The notes beneath the pieces were generated by a model. That model did no database searches, had not been told where the DNA came from, and worked only from the letters and a program-made list of their open reading frames with translations. A stretch of 64,000 nucleotides of DNA, taken from the NCBI GenBank assembly GCA_019914995.1, contig CM034134.1, positions 2,498,145 to 2,562,144 on the forward strand, read 5' to 3'. Numbering within the stretch: position 1 is the stretch's first letter; each line of letters begins with the position of its first letter. Source of the DNA: Acanthochlamys bracteata. Lineage: Eukaryota; Streptophyta; Magnoliopsida; Pandanales; Velloziaceae. Of the stretch, positions 1-11,656 are shown one piece after another. The position numbers were made by a program, and so were the translations under genes.

Positions 1-420
1 GTAATTTTCCTTGGTAGAATTCATCGTATCCACATTCTCATAGAAATGAACATTCACTAACATTGCTAAGGATCTAGGCTCTAGATTTAACCTTACCCCA
101 TGAACTTCTATGCTTAGAGAGGAGCGTCTGGCCTATTTCAGATTTGCATAGAAGACCCGAACGCCTTCCTCGAAGTACATACCTGGTAAAGAGATTAGAA
201 ACATCCATTCCTGATATTCAAACAATTCTTTGATCTCTACTCCGGCGGAATCGAAGTCTTGAAATCGAATTTTTGTCGGCGGCAAGATTGGGTAGTTTGA
301 GTGGGTAAGGTATATCTAGCTAGTCAACTGGTGCAGAGTAGGCTGCTGAGTTGGAGAGGTTTAAAATTAATGAGCCATTTTTGAAATTGGTTGGCTGTAA
401 GCAAACTAAAACACAACAAA
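1..420 (-). pseudogene. Sirevirus ENV-like ORF / putative plant transposon protein fragment
   Basis: On the minus strand, from about 290 down to 148, a frame reads KIRFQDFDSAGVEIKELF, then WMFLISLPGMYFEEGVRVFY, then a stop after YANLK. The pattern of an F/W-rich stretch followed by VRxFYANL is what I know from the plant transposon protein domain found 3' of pol in Sireviruses. Its role in the element is unknown; it has been discussed as envelope-like. The reading frame is broken by a TAG after YANLK and continues degenerately to the window edge. Its position just downstream of RNase H supports the call. Only a fragment is visible. Confidence 0.65.
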
Positions 421-483
421 TAGGATCTAGATATAACATAGTTCTAAATTTCATAGTAAATAGTCATTTCATAAAACATAAAC

Positions 484-2003
484 CTAATTCAAAATTTTCG
501 AAAACTGATTTATAGCTAAAGGTTTTGTAAAAATATCAGCAAGTTGATTTTCAAAATTCACAAAACTTAAAAACACATCATTGCATTCAACATGTTCACG
601 AATAAAGTGGTACAGCAATTCGATGTGTTTAGTGCTTGCATCCTCCAAAGTCAGCATGAGCATAGGCAATAAGATTGAAATTACATCCGTTTGGATAAAA
701 TAAACCTAATTCTTTAGTGTCTTTAGGGATCTAAGGTTTCTTTTAACAGCACAGACAAGATTCTTTAGGATCATCTTGAAATCTAGCACACAAGTACACA
801 CTAAATTGTATTTCAGTCCTTCTTGCTGTTAAATGGAGACATTAGCCAATCATATCTGTGTAAGTTATTTGATCAATTGATTTACCTGTTTCATCCTTAT
901 CGTGTTTACAGGAGGTTCCATAGAGGTGTTAACTTCTTTTCCTGTTTCCATTTTGTATTTAGTAATCAAATCTTTAATATGCTTACTCTGATTGATGAAG
1001 ATCCCATTTTCTAGTTGCTTTATTAGTAGTCCAAGAAAATAATTTAACTCCCCTTTAGACTCATCTCAAATTCTTCCTACATCAACTTAGCGAATCTTGC
1101 ACAGTTTTTCATTAGTTGATTCAAATATTATATCATTAACATATATTTGCACCAATTAAATATTATTACAGTCATGTAGAATGAATAAGGTTAAATCGAT
1201 TTTACCTCGTGAAAATCCTTTCTTAGTCAAAAAGGCAATTAGACGTTCATACCAAGCTCTAACAGCTTGCTTGAGGCCACATAGCGCCATGTTCAACTTA
1301 AAAACATGTTCTGAAAACTTTTCATTTTCAAATCCAGGAGGTTGTTCAACATAGACCTCATCTTTTAGGAAGCCATTCAAAAGTGCACTTTTAACATCCA
1401 TTTGAAAATTTTGAAATCTTTACGACATGCAAATGCTAGTAACATTCTAATAGTTGCAAGACGGTCTACTGAGGCATATGTCTCGTCAAAGTCAATGCCT
1501 TCTTCCTAGTTGTACCTTTTGGCTACTAGCCTAATTTTATTTCTAATGATATTTCTATTTTCATCTAATTTATTTCTACATACCTATTTGGTTCCTATGA
1601 TAGATTTATTTGTGGGTTTTCTAACTAGATACCGTACATTGTGTCTTTCAAGTTGGTTCAATTCCTCTTGCGTTGAACTAATCTAGCAATCATCTTTAAG
1701 AGCTTCAAGAATGCATTTTTGTTCAACAATAGAGACAAATGCTGAGAGTTCAATGAAGTTAACGTTTGAATTTGGATCGAGTTCTTATGCCTTCGTTTGC
1801 AATACCTATTATATATTCTTGTAGATTGCTTGACCTATACTTGAATGGTCTTAGCCTGATTTCCATGGTTTCATGTTGATGAATCAGTTCATCTGAGATA
1901 TGTTCATTTTCTACTTCAACTTTATTTAGTTGTTCATCATTTGCATCTTTCTCTGCAACAGTGGATTGTAATAACTATAACCTTATGGACTGCAGGAAGC
2001 TAT
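484..2003 (-). pseudogene. copia pol: reverse transcriptase and RNase H part
   Basis: The RT part is clearest at 1401-1156, with the copia motifs MDVKSALLNG, VYVEQPPGFE and ALCGLKQAVRAWYERL; the usual QAPRAW is altered to QAVRAW. The end of RNase H is at 669-484, with STKHIEL, YHFIREHVE and NQLADIFTKPLA, the standard C-terminal copia signature. Between 1150 and 670 the frame is heavily decayed and the catalytic YVDD block falls in poor sequence. In an intact element this polyprotein segment would copy element RNA into DNA in cytoplasmic particles. The 5' part of RT up to 2003 is only recognisable in short pieces and is cut off by the solo LTR at 2004. Confidence 0.88.
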
Positions 2004-4234
2004 TGTAAGAAATAGTGGCCCTTACATGCAATGTTTCTTACTTAGGGTTTTTTTTTCTTTTCTTCTTCTTCCTTTCTCATTTTTCTGCCCTAACCCATCA
2101 GCCGCCACTACTCCGGCTCCTCTCCGGCGTGAAATCAACCCCTTTTCCGCGATATTCACTTCATTTCATCTTCTCAAGCCATCCTCCTTCTCATTTTCGG
2201 TAGTCCTTATCAATTCCGGCAAGTTACGCCGTGCGGAACAAATTTTTAAAATTTGTCCGGCCATTTTGCCGGCGTTCCGGCGATGGTAAGTAGTTAGAAA
2301 CATTCCTCTCAAATTGCTAAGCCTTTTCCATCATTTAATTGCGTTGATTTTCAGCTCCGGCGATTGATATCGCGTGAGTTCGCCGCCGAACGTTATTTCG
2401 TCGATTCCGGCCACCGGCGACAAAATTAAAACTCGTCGTTCATTCTATTGGATTCTACTAGTGGTATTGGTCATTTTTACTGCTTTGAACGCATTTGGCC
2501 GGAACCCTAGCTAGCCGGAATCCGGCGAACTTTCCGGTGACCTAGTTAGGTGAGTTAAAAATACTTGCATTTCGTATTTGAGATTGTTGTTAGATGAATT
2601 ATTAATTCGTTTCGTTTTAGGAAATCGTTGGATTGAAAATACGTGAGTTGTTGCCGATTAAAGTCGTATAGCATCCGCTCGTCTCGCATCGTCGGTGGTA
2701 CGAGTGACTTGAATTCGAACGGTGCGGCTTAGAGTTGACAGTTGATATAAATACTTGCTTGGACTACAGGTGATGGTTACCGTGCCACATTTTCTTCCTA
2801 GATTAACGTTAGGCTTTCGGCACAGGTAGCATTCACTTTGGAAATTCCGGCGTATTTTGCCATTCTCTTTATATATTTTGATTTATCCTTCATGCTACAT
2901 ATGCCTGTACATGCTTAGGTTTATTTTACATCATGTTTATAGTTAGTACTAGCATGTTTGCATATTGTAGACTATGTGGCATAATTATGAGAATATACTA
3001 TATACATGTCAATATTGTTCTTTCATATATGCATAATTATGATCATGATAGCATTGAAGGCATTGGGCATAGCATGTTCATTGAGTGAAAACCTATTATG
3101 TTGTATCTACTTGTTAAAGACTGTCGTAACCTATTTTATTATATATGTTGAATGAGATATGGATACGGTGGGTCCCAGGAGATACTGGGCACCGAAATGG
3201 ATAGCCGATGGATCCTAGGATATACTGGGCATCGAATTATAAGTTATGGATTGCCGGTGGGTCTCAAGACATACTGGGCACCGAACTATGATGATATTAT
3301 TTGCCGGTGGGTCCCAAGATATATTGGGCACCGAGCTTACCTGTGGTTTGATATATATAAACGTATTACGTATGTATGCTTGTATGATATATCTGATATT
3401 GTGATGTGAATTGGAAAAGTGATCTCACTCGATCGCCTATTTTGTATGATTGTGACACTTGATGCATCAGTATACATTATTACATATATTTGCTTGCATG
3501 GGTGCACTATATATATGTAAATATATTATAGTCTTGAGAGTGTCGCATAACATTGTTTCATATTATCGTATATCTCTGCTAAGAACTGAGTCGGTATAGG
3601 ACGATTCAAGACTTAGTAGAATCTGATCTGATCTATCGTTGCATCTGCTTCATGTAGATAGTACTATAATGCCTATTTAATGCATTATCTAAATTGGACA
3701 TTCTGCTGTTTTACCTCACTGAGACTGGGCTCACCCTTTTTCTCTTCTTTGGCCTTCCCCAGATAGGTCAGAAGCTAACGGGCGCTGATTAGACTCGATA
3801 TTGCTGGACCGAGAGCGTACGGAGGGCATTTGATAAATCTTCTGGCATGTAGTTAGCTCTGTAATTCTCGAAGGGCATTGACTTTTCTTGTACTTTATTG
3901 TAATTGGTATTACGATGGTATTTATTTTGGATTGTAATAGGTGTTGGTAGCTACCGGTAGCCCATAGATATTTTTGTTGGTTTTAGTATTTATATGATTT
4001 TGTTTATTTGTTCTGTTTTGTCGTTATTAAGTGATTTATTGTGGTACAGGTTTTCACTTAAAATTATAGGGAAGGTTTTGCGGAAATTTTATGTATTTAT
4101 TATTTTTTTTTGGAGATATTTAGTGAACCGTTTATGATGTTTTGGGTCAGGCTTACTGGGTTAGGCCGAGTTTGGGCCTTGTCTAGACTCGGTTTAGTCC
4201 ATTGCCGGTCAGGGTCTAGTTTTGGGTCTTGACA
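2004..4234. mobile_element. putative gypsy-type solo LTR inserted in copia pol
   Basis: A non-coding 2231-base block interrupts the copia polyprotein: RT lies on its left and the integrase/linker on its right. It begins TGTAAGAAATAGTGGCCC and ends GGGTCTTGACA, so it has the TG...CA ends of an LTR, and it holds no protein homology. It contains a four-copy tandem repeat (3164-3340). The five bases on each side (GCTAT and GTTGC) do not match, so the target duplication is either decayed or the ends are off by some bases. I infer a solo LTR left by recombination between two LTRs. It could instead be a small LTR derivative (TRIM/LARD). Confidence 0.6.
3164..3340. repeat. tandem repeat of about 50 bases, four copies, inside the solo LTR
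   Basis: Four imperfect units with the core GGTGGGTCYCARGAYATAYT followed by GGGCACCGA start near 3165, 3205, 3253 and 3304. The spacing is 41 to 51 bases. Short tandem arrays of this sort are common in the U3 part of long gypsy LTRs and may act as enhancer units, which is inference. Confidence 0.85.
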
Positions 4235-5480
4235 GTTGCTCCTCAGTTGTAGTAAAATAATTTCATCTTTCTTAGCATCTGATACTGCATCCAAAACTGA
4301 TTCATCACTCCTATGATCACACATACCAAGGCTGTCCTTTCTGTTATTCAACACAAAGCATTTGCATCCAAAGCATCTAAGATATTAAATATTATTCATC
4401 TTACCTTTAGAAGTTCGTATGGAGTCTTCTTAAGTGTAGGTCTAATGAATACACGGTTTATGAGGTAGCATGAAGTGTTTAAAACTTCTATCCAAAAGTA
4501 CTTAGGTAAATTTTGTTCAATCAACATGCTTCTTGCAATTTTCACAAGCACCCTATTCTTTTTTTCAACAACACCATTTTGTTGCAGAGTTCTAGAGGTG
4601 GTGAAATTATAGACAACACCATTTGTATCACAAAATTCATCAAAACAAAAGTTTTGAAATTCTTTGCCATGATCGCTATGCAATGCAATGATTTATAATC
4701 CAGTTCATTTAGAATTCTTTTGAAAAAGGTTGAAAATATTTTTAATGTGTCAATTTTGTAGGCAAGAAAGTGTACCCAACAAAAATGAGAGTAATCATCT
4801 ACAATAACCACACAGTAATACTTACCTCCTAGACGTGCAATGCGAGAGGGTCTAAATAAGTCTATGTGTAATAGCTGGAACGCTTCTGTGTCGAGACAGT
4901 CTATTTGGGCTTAAAGGATGATCTAACTTGTCTTCCTTTTATGCAAGCATCATAGAGATGTTACAGTTTAAAGGTTGTTTCAGGAAGACCCTTCACTAAA
5001 TTCAACTTCAGTAGTTTGGATAAGATTTTTGTTCTGGAGTTTTCTATGCCATAACCAAGTGTTTCCTGTTGTCTAGCAGCCAAACAAAATTTATGATTAG
5101 GATATTCATCAATGTATAGCACATATATTACATTCTCTTTTCCCATATAGAACTTCCTTTTCTGAATAGGTGTTGATAATTACATAGCATTGATCAGTAA
5201 ACTTAATTCTAAAGCCATTATCACAAAGCTGATTTATACTCAGCAGGGTGTGCTTGAGTCATTGTACATGTAAGACATTTTCAATACAGAGGAAAGAAGC
5301 ATTACCGATTTTTATCACTCTACATTTGTTGGTGTCACCAAGAATTACATTTCCACCTAATTGCTCTTGCAGCTAACTGAAACATTTGATGTTTCCTATC
5401 ATGTGCCTGAAGCAGTCACTATCCAGATACCATCTGCTTTTCTTTTGACTGCTTTCAATTTCCCTTTCATGCATTGAGAA
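4235..5480 (-). pseudogene. copia pol: gag-pre-integrase and integrase part
   Basis: Integrase is read at 4811-4396. It shows the first catalytic region in VIVDDYSHFCWVHFL, the second in MHSDHGKEF (the Asp is retained) and the third in QQNGVVEKKNR (the Glu is retained). The gag-pre-integrase lead-in is at 5146-4961. A frameshift near 4690 separates the first Asp from the second, and the downstream linker (4354-4240) reads FVLNNRKDSLG-like sequence before the solo LTR cuts in. Known role: insertion of element cDNA into the host chromosome. All three acidic positions survive, but not in one frame, so the product would be inactive. Confidence 0.88.
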
Positions 5481-5482
5481 GA

Positions 5483-7560
5483 TCAATGTTTAAGTACCCA
5501 AATTGCTCTGGCTCCTAGAGAGTCAGTCCTACTGATGGTTCCTTTTGGAACCCAAATAATTTTAACTTTATTTGCATTCTTTTTATACCAACATGAGTTT
5601 ATGTTATGACATTTCCTACCACAGAGAAAGCATTTTATAAATAAAGGAATAAAATTCATCACCAGCATACTCACTATAGAACACATGCCTGTATTTTTGC
5701 TGACTGGAGGAGGGCATACTTACAAAACTTTAATGCAAATAAGAATATGATGGCTCACTATCTATTCTGAAGTGTTACTTACCACTAGAACTGCTAGCAT
5801 TTGTATTTATGCTGGTTTGTGTATAGCCAATATTTTTCCTTTCTAAATATTCCTCTCTAAGTTCCTCGTGTAGCATCCAGCTTATTCTTACCTTTTACAA
5901 AAACCTTACCAAGGATGCTTGCATATCGCTGTTCTTGGCTAGCAGATTCTTAACATTTTCCTTCAAAGTCTTGTTATCATAATGCAGTTTCTGGTTTTTT
6001 TCTTGCAATGCCATCTCCTGTTTGAACATTTCATTATAGTCGTCCATGAATGGTTTGAAAATTGGAATGGTTGGATAGGATAATCTATCCACTTCTCTAC
6101 TTAGGACTTAATTCAGTTCCTCAACTTTTGCAATTCTTTCTGTCATATCTTTAACAATAGCATGGTTGAGGTTACTAGATTCATGTTCACTTATCTTGAC
6201 ACGAATATATTCAATTGTTTGAACCAAACAATTATTCTCAATATGCAGGTTACATAATCTGGTGTTTGTTTAATCATAATTAGTATCCAAGGTATCCTTA
6301 ATAGCATTTGTCTTATCATCCAAGACAATTTTTAGGGTGAGTATCTCCTTATTTAATTTATTATTATCTTCCTTTAGGTCAAGCATGCATACTTTAATAG
6401 TGTTTCTTCCAGTTTTTACTTCAAGATATTTAGCATGTAATTCATCGAAAACATTTTGTACATCTTAATCAATAACACAGCAGATGAATGTACTTCACTT
6501 GGATATGTATTGTTAGCCATTAGATAGAGGCGGATCCCACCTTGATTTTTAGTTTCATTCTGCTCGCTTTCTTCTAATGGTGTACCATCTTCATTAATCT
6601 AAACTGACATAGCCTTTTTTCTTCTTAAATCATTTCCTCTAATTTTCCTTTGAAGAGGACATTCATTTCTAAAGTGTCTTGGCTTCTTGCAGTGGTAGCA
6701 GTTTCCTTCAGAATTGTCACTGCAGGCTGTAATTTTCTATAGTTTTTCTTTTTCTTGAACTTGTCCTTTCATAGTAGATTCTTAGGTTTTTTTGTTAGCA
6801 AAGCAATATATTTTTCATCATTTGAGGATAGTTCACATACTTATTTTTAGTGCTATTCAAGGCGATTCCTTCATGACGATCATTAGCTTTTTTCAAGGAA
6901 AGATCCTTTGCCATCAACTTACCTATGAGCTCATGTAGTGTAATATATGGGAAGCTGGGGTTTTCTTCAATCACATCAACTTTGGATTAAAGGTAGGTAG
7001 TACAACTCTGAGTATTTTCCACTTGAATCCTCTAGCTTAAACACTTTCCTTAAATTTTTCAAAGAGTTTATAATGTTAGTGAATCTAGTATACATTTAGA
7101 TAATAGTCTAACCTTATTCATTTTAAAGTTTTCATAATCATGCATAAGTGGATTGACCCTGGTCTCTTTAACTTGAGTGGTACCTTCATGTGTCACTTCC
7201 AGTTGGTCCCAAATCTCTTTGGCAGTGCTATAGGAGCGTATGCGGTTGAGTCAAGTGCGCAATATAGCAAGATCATTGCCCTATCGTCCAGTGACATAGC
7301 TCGATTGTCTTCATCAGTATACTCACTCTCAAGCTTAGGAATGGTTCTATCTTCTGCATTGGTATTGGTGGGTATGATTGGATGTCCATCACGAACAATT
7401 TTCCATAACATGTAATCTTAGGCTCGGATGAAGATTGTCATATTGGTTTTCCAATAGCCGTAGTCGGTCTCATCAAAGAGAAGAGGTCAGTTTGACGACC
7501 TAGTTTTAAAGGCAATAGGAACTAGATTAGCCATAAAAAGATCTTTATCTCATGTGGTTA
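5483..7560 (-). pseudogene. copia gag with zinc knuckles
   Basis: The capsid part is clear at 7411-7193: MLWKIVRDGHPIIPTN, then DEDNRAMSLDDRAMILLYCA, typical of the Sirevirus UBN2-type gag. A coiled-coil-like stretch lies at 6092-5895 (QEMALQEKNQKLHYDNKTL). One CCHC knuckle is near 6690 (CYHCKKPRHFRNECPLQRK) and another near 5610 (CFLCGRKCHNINSCWYKK). Having two separate knuckles is a Sirevirus trait. Gag would form the particle and bind element RNA. There are many stops between these blocks. The start codon lies near 7535, just after the PBS. Confidence 0.85.
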
Positions 7561-7580
7561 AACCTTTGAATTTGATGCAT

Positions 7581-7592
7581 GCTCTGATACCA
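7581..7592 (-). promoter_or_regulatory. primer binding site (initiator tRNA-Met type)
   Basis: The minus strand reads TGGTATCAGAGC, the usual plant LTR element primer site complementary to the 3' end of initiator tRNA-Met. It lies two bases from the 5' LTR end and fixes the element's orientation. Confidence 0.93.
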
Positions 7593-7594
7593 CT

Positions 7595-8995
7595 TGTTGT
7601 TCAATCCTGCACAATCAATTCAATAGGGGAGAAGAGAATTGAGTGAATCTATAAAAAAATTTAACTTTATCATATAAACTAGCACCACTTTAATCGACTA
7701 GGGACATAGAAAGAGCTAAAAATAGAGTGCTCAGTATGAAGAGATTAGTTTGTACGAATTCTTAGATAATGGATAATCAAACAAAAATATAACAATGCAC
7801 AACCAAGTAAGTGGTTCCATAAGTAAATTGCCTATGTCTACGATCGTCAACTTGAGTGGAATCTACTATTCTTGAATGTAAGACTACAACACTTCACCAC
7901 CGTTCTTCGACAAACAGAACTGCTTCATAAGTTCCCTTCTCAATCCGAACTAACAGCAGTTACACGACTTTGTTGTCACTGCAGTACTTATACCTAAGAT
8001 AAGAACAGTCCCACCAATGAGCGCTTCATCAAGCCTCTCACTCTCAAGTGTTGACTTTACTTACACATTTTAAAGAAGGCTACAACTCATGTTACAACGC
8101 AAGATCTTTCTTACAATCACAAGTTGTCAGATTGAATGGGGTGAGCGGATCAAAAGAAAGCCAGAGATGTGAATGTAATTGCTTGGGCTTGGTACAAAGG
8201 TTAGAACAGATGTTTTATCTCCTTTAGAAAATTTTGGCTCTTTTTTGTCAACCTTTCTTGAATCACTATTCTTGATCTTTTATATGTCTTCCAAGTTGGC
8301 TGATCGATCAATTTTCTTACTGTTTGAAAATTTTCCGTTGCTTCACTCCGTCTCGATCTTTAAGACATCGTCTTCAGCGTGTTCCCATTGTCGGTCTTCA
8401 AATTTGCCGGTTGAACCGTTCTGAATTAAAATTTACTAGAAATGATGGGATCTTTGCCAGATCGTGTATCTTCATTCAATTCGGCGTCTTCAGAGTCGAT
8501 TTTAAACTTCCGTTCGTAATAAAGAGTAGCCGATAGCAATAGCTCCAATTGATTGTCCTCATTTTTACTCTTTCATCGGTAGGATTTGATTTTGTGGCTC
8601 CCAGTGGTTTGTATCACTTTGTTGACAAGGTCAAAGTGTTAATGAGTCTAGTTGACAGTCAGCTTGTTTATCTTTCTTGGATAAGTATGGTGGGTCAAAA
8701 CAAATTTTGAAACATTATTATACCACTAGTTCTTGTATTGGATTATCATCGATAAATTCGGCTGCCATTTCTTATTTATGTCTTCTATTCCAGCTGGGTG
8801 TTCTCTACTTCTCAATTGTTCATTGTGCTTTTTTCTATATAATAGTTTGCTATCGTGTGACTAGATTATACTAGTGCTGACAGATTTCTATTATGCTTAT
8901 TTTAATAGCTGAAATTAAATCGTTATTATTTAATGTTCTATAAATATTAATTCTTAATACTTGTGATTATTAAAAACATTTTGGAAGTTCCAACA
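7595..8995 (-). repeat. 5' LTR of the Sirevirus-like copia element
   Basis: On the plus strand the block starts TGTTGTTCAATCCTGC and ends GGAAGTTCCAACA, so in element orientation it runs TGTTGGAAC...CAACA. Both ends are clearly related to the complete solo LTR at 36166-38505, which starts TGTTAGATATTCCTGC and ends GGAGTTCCAACA. The inner end abuts the PBS. It is 1401 bases long. ORFs inside it have no known homology and are probably accidental. Confidence 0.87.
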
Positions 8996-9586
8996 ATAAC
9001 TTTGTACAGTAAAAGAGTTATTTAATAAAAATCTCAAAGAACAAAGTGGAGACACTGAGACTTTTCTTAGTTTAAGTTTCTTATCTCATCATGCCAAATA
9101 TAGTTCGGTTTGTCATGGATTTATAGCTTCAATAGTATCCCTGCTGCAACTTAGATAATTGGGTATAGATAAGGAAGCATTATTTAGTTGCTTGGAAATC
9201 TTGTTAAGTGGTTGATGATGGAAGTAGCGATAAAGCCAATTTGGCTATGTCTTTGGTCTCTATACCATAAGCACTTAGACAGTAAGCGAGTGCTTCTAAC
9301 GAGTTAGCTTTATAAGGCAACAACTATAAAAGGACCAACTAACCCTACATGCTTCTACTCCTTAGGCTGTGGGGCGTTGAAGCCCTCCTGAGAGAAGCTC
9401 ATGCCAAGTTATTGGAGAAGGCAGTAATTGCTAGAATAGTGGGACAAGACAAGCATTGATCTTCACGTGTCTAGGATAAGATGTCATGGCATAGGCCCAC
9501 GAGTAGGTTTGCCTGTGATGTGATAGATGCCTTCAATGGCTGGTGTGCTCACGTCAAAGGGTCACACGGTCTGTTGTGGCATAGGG
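8996..9586. other. no gene; degenerate LTR-like sequence
   Basis: I see no coding homology. A TATA-like CTATAAAAGG at about 9325 and sequence resembling chromovirus LTRs suggest this is part of the 3' LTR of the minus-strand gypsy remnant that follows, interrupted by the MITE-like element at 9587. This is a weak inference. Confidence 0.35.
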
Positions 9587-10602
9587 CATATTTGGATGTT
9601 TGGCTGAAAAAAAATACTACACAGTAAAATATTTTTTGATAATTACAACTTTTTGTCGTTAAAATAAGCTGCTGTTTTTTCTTAAAAAAAGCTGATGCTT
9701 CTGGAAAAACCACAACGGAGCATCTTTTCTCTTGCAGTTAGTAAAAAATATATTTGCCCATATTAAATTAAAAGAATTACAACATTAATAAATTCTCTTA
9801 CCCCTTTACTCTCTCATATTTTCCTCATTTCTCACTCCCTTTTCCTCTTCCGATCGCTTGGCTCCTCACCACCGCCCATCCTCCCTAATGTATTTTATGA
9901 CATATAATATTATAATATTAATTATAATATTAATATATAGAAATATAATATATTTTATGACATGTATATGATAATGTCAATTATAATATTATTTATAATA
10001 TAAATATGATGTATTTTGTGATATGTCAAATTGTAATATTAATTGTGATGTTAGTGTAATATAAATGTAATGTACTTTATAGTACGGAGTATTAATGATA
10101 TTATATAATATAAATTTGATATATTTTGTATTATTTAGTATTGTGATATTAATTTTTATATTTTGTTATATTGTGTTATAAGTTCTTTGTATAAACTTGT
10201 AATTTGTATTATTATTAATATAAAGAATTGTATATTTTATATGACAAATTTAGTATATAATATATAAATATTTTATTAATTGAGTAGGTTATATATTTAT
10301 TAAATTTTATGTACAGAGTATAGTTAAATTTTATCTAAATAAATAATTAGCAATATTTATTTTTTTATTTATAAATATTATATATTATTTCTAATTTAAT
10401 TTAATTTATACTTTTAAATGTAATTGAAATATAAAAATTGAACTCTATTTTCGTCTATTTTTTAAAAATAATTAAAATATAAAATCTGAACTCTACGTTC
10501 GATCTATTTTCAAAATCAAATAAAACATAAAATTTGAACTTTATTTTTAATTTATTTTTTATTTTTTATTTTTACGAAATTCAGGATATTTAAAAGATAC
10601 CC
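9587..10602. mobile_element. AT-rich non-autonomous transposon (MITE-like)
   Basis: The left end reads AGGGCATATTTGGATGTTTG. The reverse complement of the right end reads AAGGGTATCTTTTAAATATC, so the two ends are imperfect inverted repeats. The first 300 bases match, in inverted orientation, the block at 26012-26335: both contain AGCTGCT-, GATGCT- and CTCGCTTGGCTCCTC-like strings in the same order. The middle (9880-10560) is about 80% A+T and has no coding potential. Target duplications were not found. The superfamily is unclear, with hAT or PIF possible. Confidence 0.55.
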
Positions 10603-10919
10603 TTAATATCTCTAGAATGCATGGTTACACCTACATGTAGCGGCGCACTTGTAGTACTTCCTATATGCGTTTGTTGGGTTTGGCATTGCCTTGGATACGC
10701 GCAAGTAATCCCATTCGTAACACTTGCTTAGTTTCAGTGGATGTTCCCTCGCCAATCTATAGCGAAACTTTTGCCAACGTATCATTATAAATTATCTAAC
10801 ATTATAAATACCTAAGTTTTCATCGAATTATATAATTTTCTTGGATAGCTTTTGTTAGGCGATTTGTTGGGCTATCTTAGTGATAAACATTAAGGTTACT
10901 TTGGTCGAAATTTAGCAGC

Positions 10920-11656
10920 ATGCTACATCCTCCTCTGTTTAAGCTCATGATGCCTTCGTCACGCTCTTAAAAATCTCTAGATGTAATCTGAGAATTGCTA
11001 AAGAGTGTCTTCGCTTTCCCAGCTGGCTTAATTGTCGGAAGGCTCCATTTCACCAAGTATTTTACGTAGCTTCAAACAACAGGCCTCCTACACAAAGCTC
11101 AACGTGTAGGTGTTCTGTGTCTGCTCATTTTCTTCAATTTTCTTTCAGATTTGACTAGACATGGTGCCATATCTGATTGGTCATGTCACTGCCTATAGTG
11201 GACTCATGTGCTACATAACTCTTTCCTCCATATGATGTGGCAATGGCATTTGGAGTCATAGAGGCAGCTGTGCAGCTTAAATGGACTCTTACATGTAGCG
11301 TAGCTTCTATTAAGGTTATAACAGAATTGGGGCATTTCGAGTAATCTTTGTTATCTTTCTAAGGAGCGCTACTATAGTGCCAATGATATAGTTCTACATG
11401 ACTGTTGACACGCTCAAACTGCCCATCATTTTTGTGGATGAAAGCTTGTCGAGAAGTTCAAGTATGTGCCCAGCGTCTTGAACAACTCTCTTCTAGACTA
11501 ATCTAGTGAAGCAAGGGTCCTGATTGGTTACTATGATTTGTGGTATTCCCTAATGCTTCACCGCATGTTTGAGAAAGAGTTGGGCGGCTTCTTCTGTGGT
11601 GCAACACTTTGGGACAGGTATGAAGCTGGCATATTTGCTTTAACTACTACCATATT
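10920..11656 (-). pseudogene. gypsy integrase core and chromodomain
   Basis: Minus-strand fragments read SKYASFIPVPKCCTTEEAAQ, then GIPQIIVTNQDPCFT (the second catalytic Asp kept as NQD), LNFSTSFHPQ, PQFCYNLNRSYATCKSPF, VKYLVKW and WESEDTL. The last two are chromodomain-type strings; chromodomains target chromovirus integration to heterochromatin. Frames change repeatedly, and stops replace residues such as W after H-GIPQ. This is the downstream half of an integrase whose upstream half is at 12986-13205. Confidence 0.78.

Larger units (their letters stand above)
1..8995 (-). mobile_element. Sirevirus-like Ty1/copia retrotransposon, decayed, left end outside window
   Basis: Read on the minus strand the order is 5' LTR (7595-8995), tRNA-iMet-type primer site (7581-7592), gag with two zinc knuckles, gag-pre-integrase, integrase, reverse transcriptase, RNase H and an ENV-like ORF that runs off the window. 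This order, with an extra ORF after RNase H, is characteristic of the plant Sirevirus lineage of copia elements. Every coding part has stops or frameshifts, so it is not autonomous. A 2.2 kb gypsy-type solo LTR (2004-4234) separates integrase from RT. The 3' LTR is not in the window. The five bases after the 5' LTR are ATAAC (8996-9000), but the matching target duplication cannot be seen. Confidence 0.9.

Noticed and set aside
2015..2289. Overlapping hydrophobic ORFs near the left end of the solo LTR
   Set aside because: They lie in C/T-rich LTR sequence, in two frames, with no homology.
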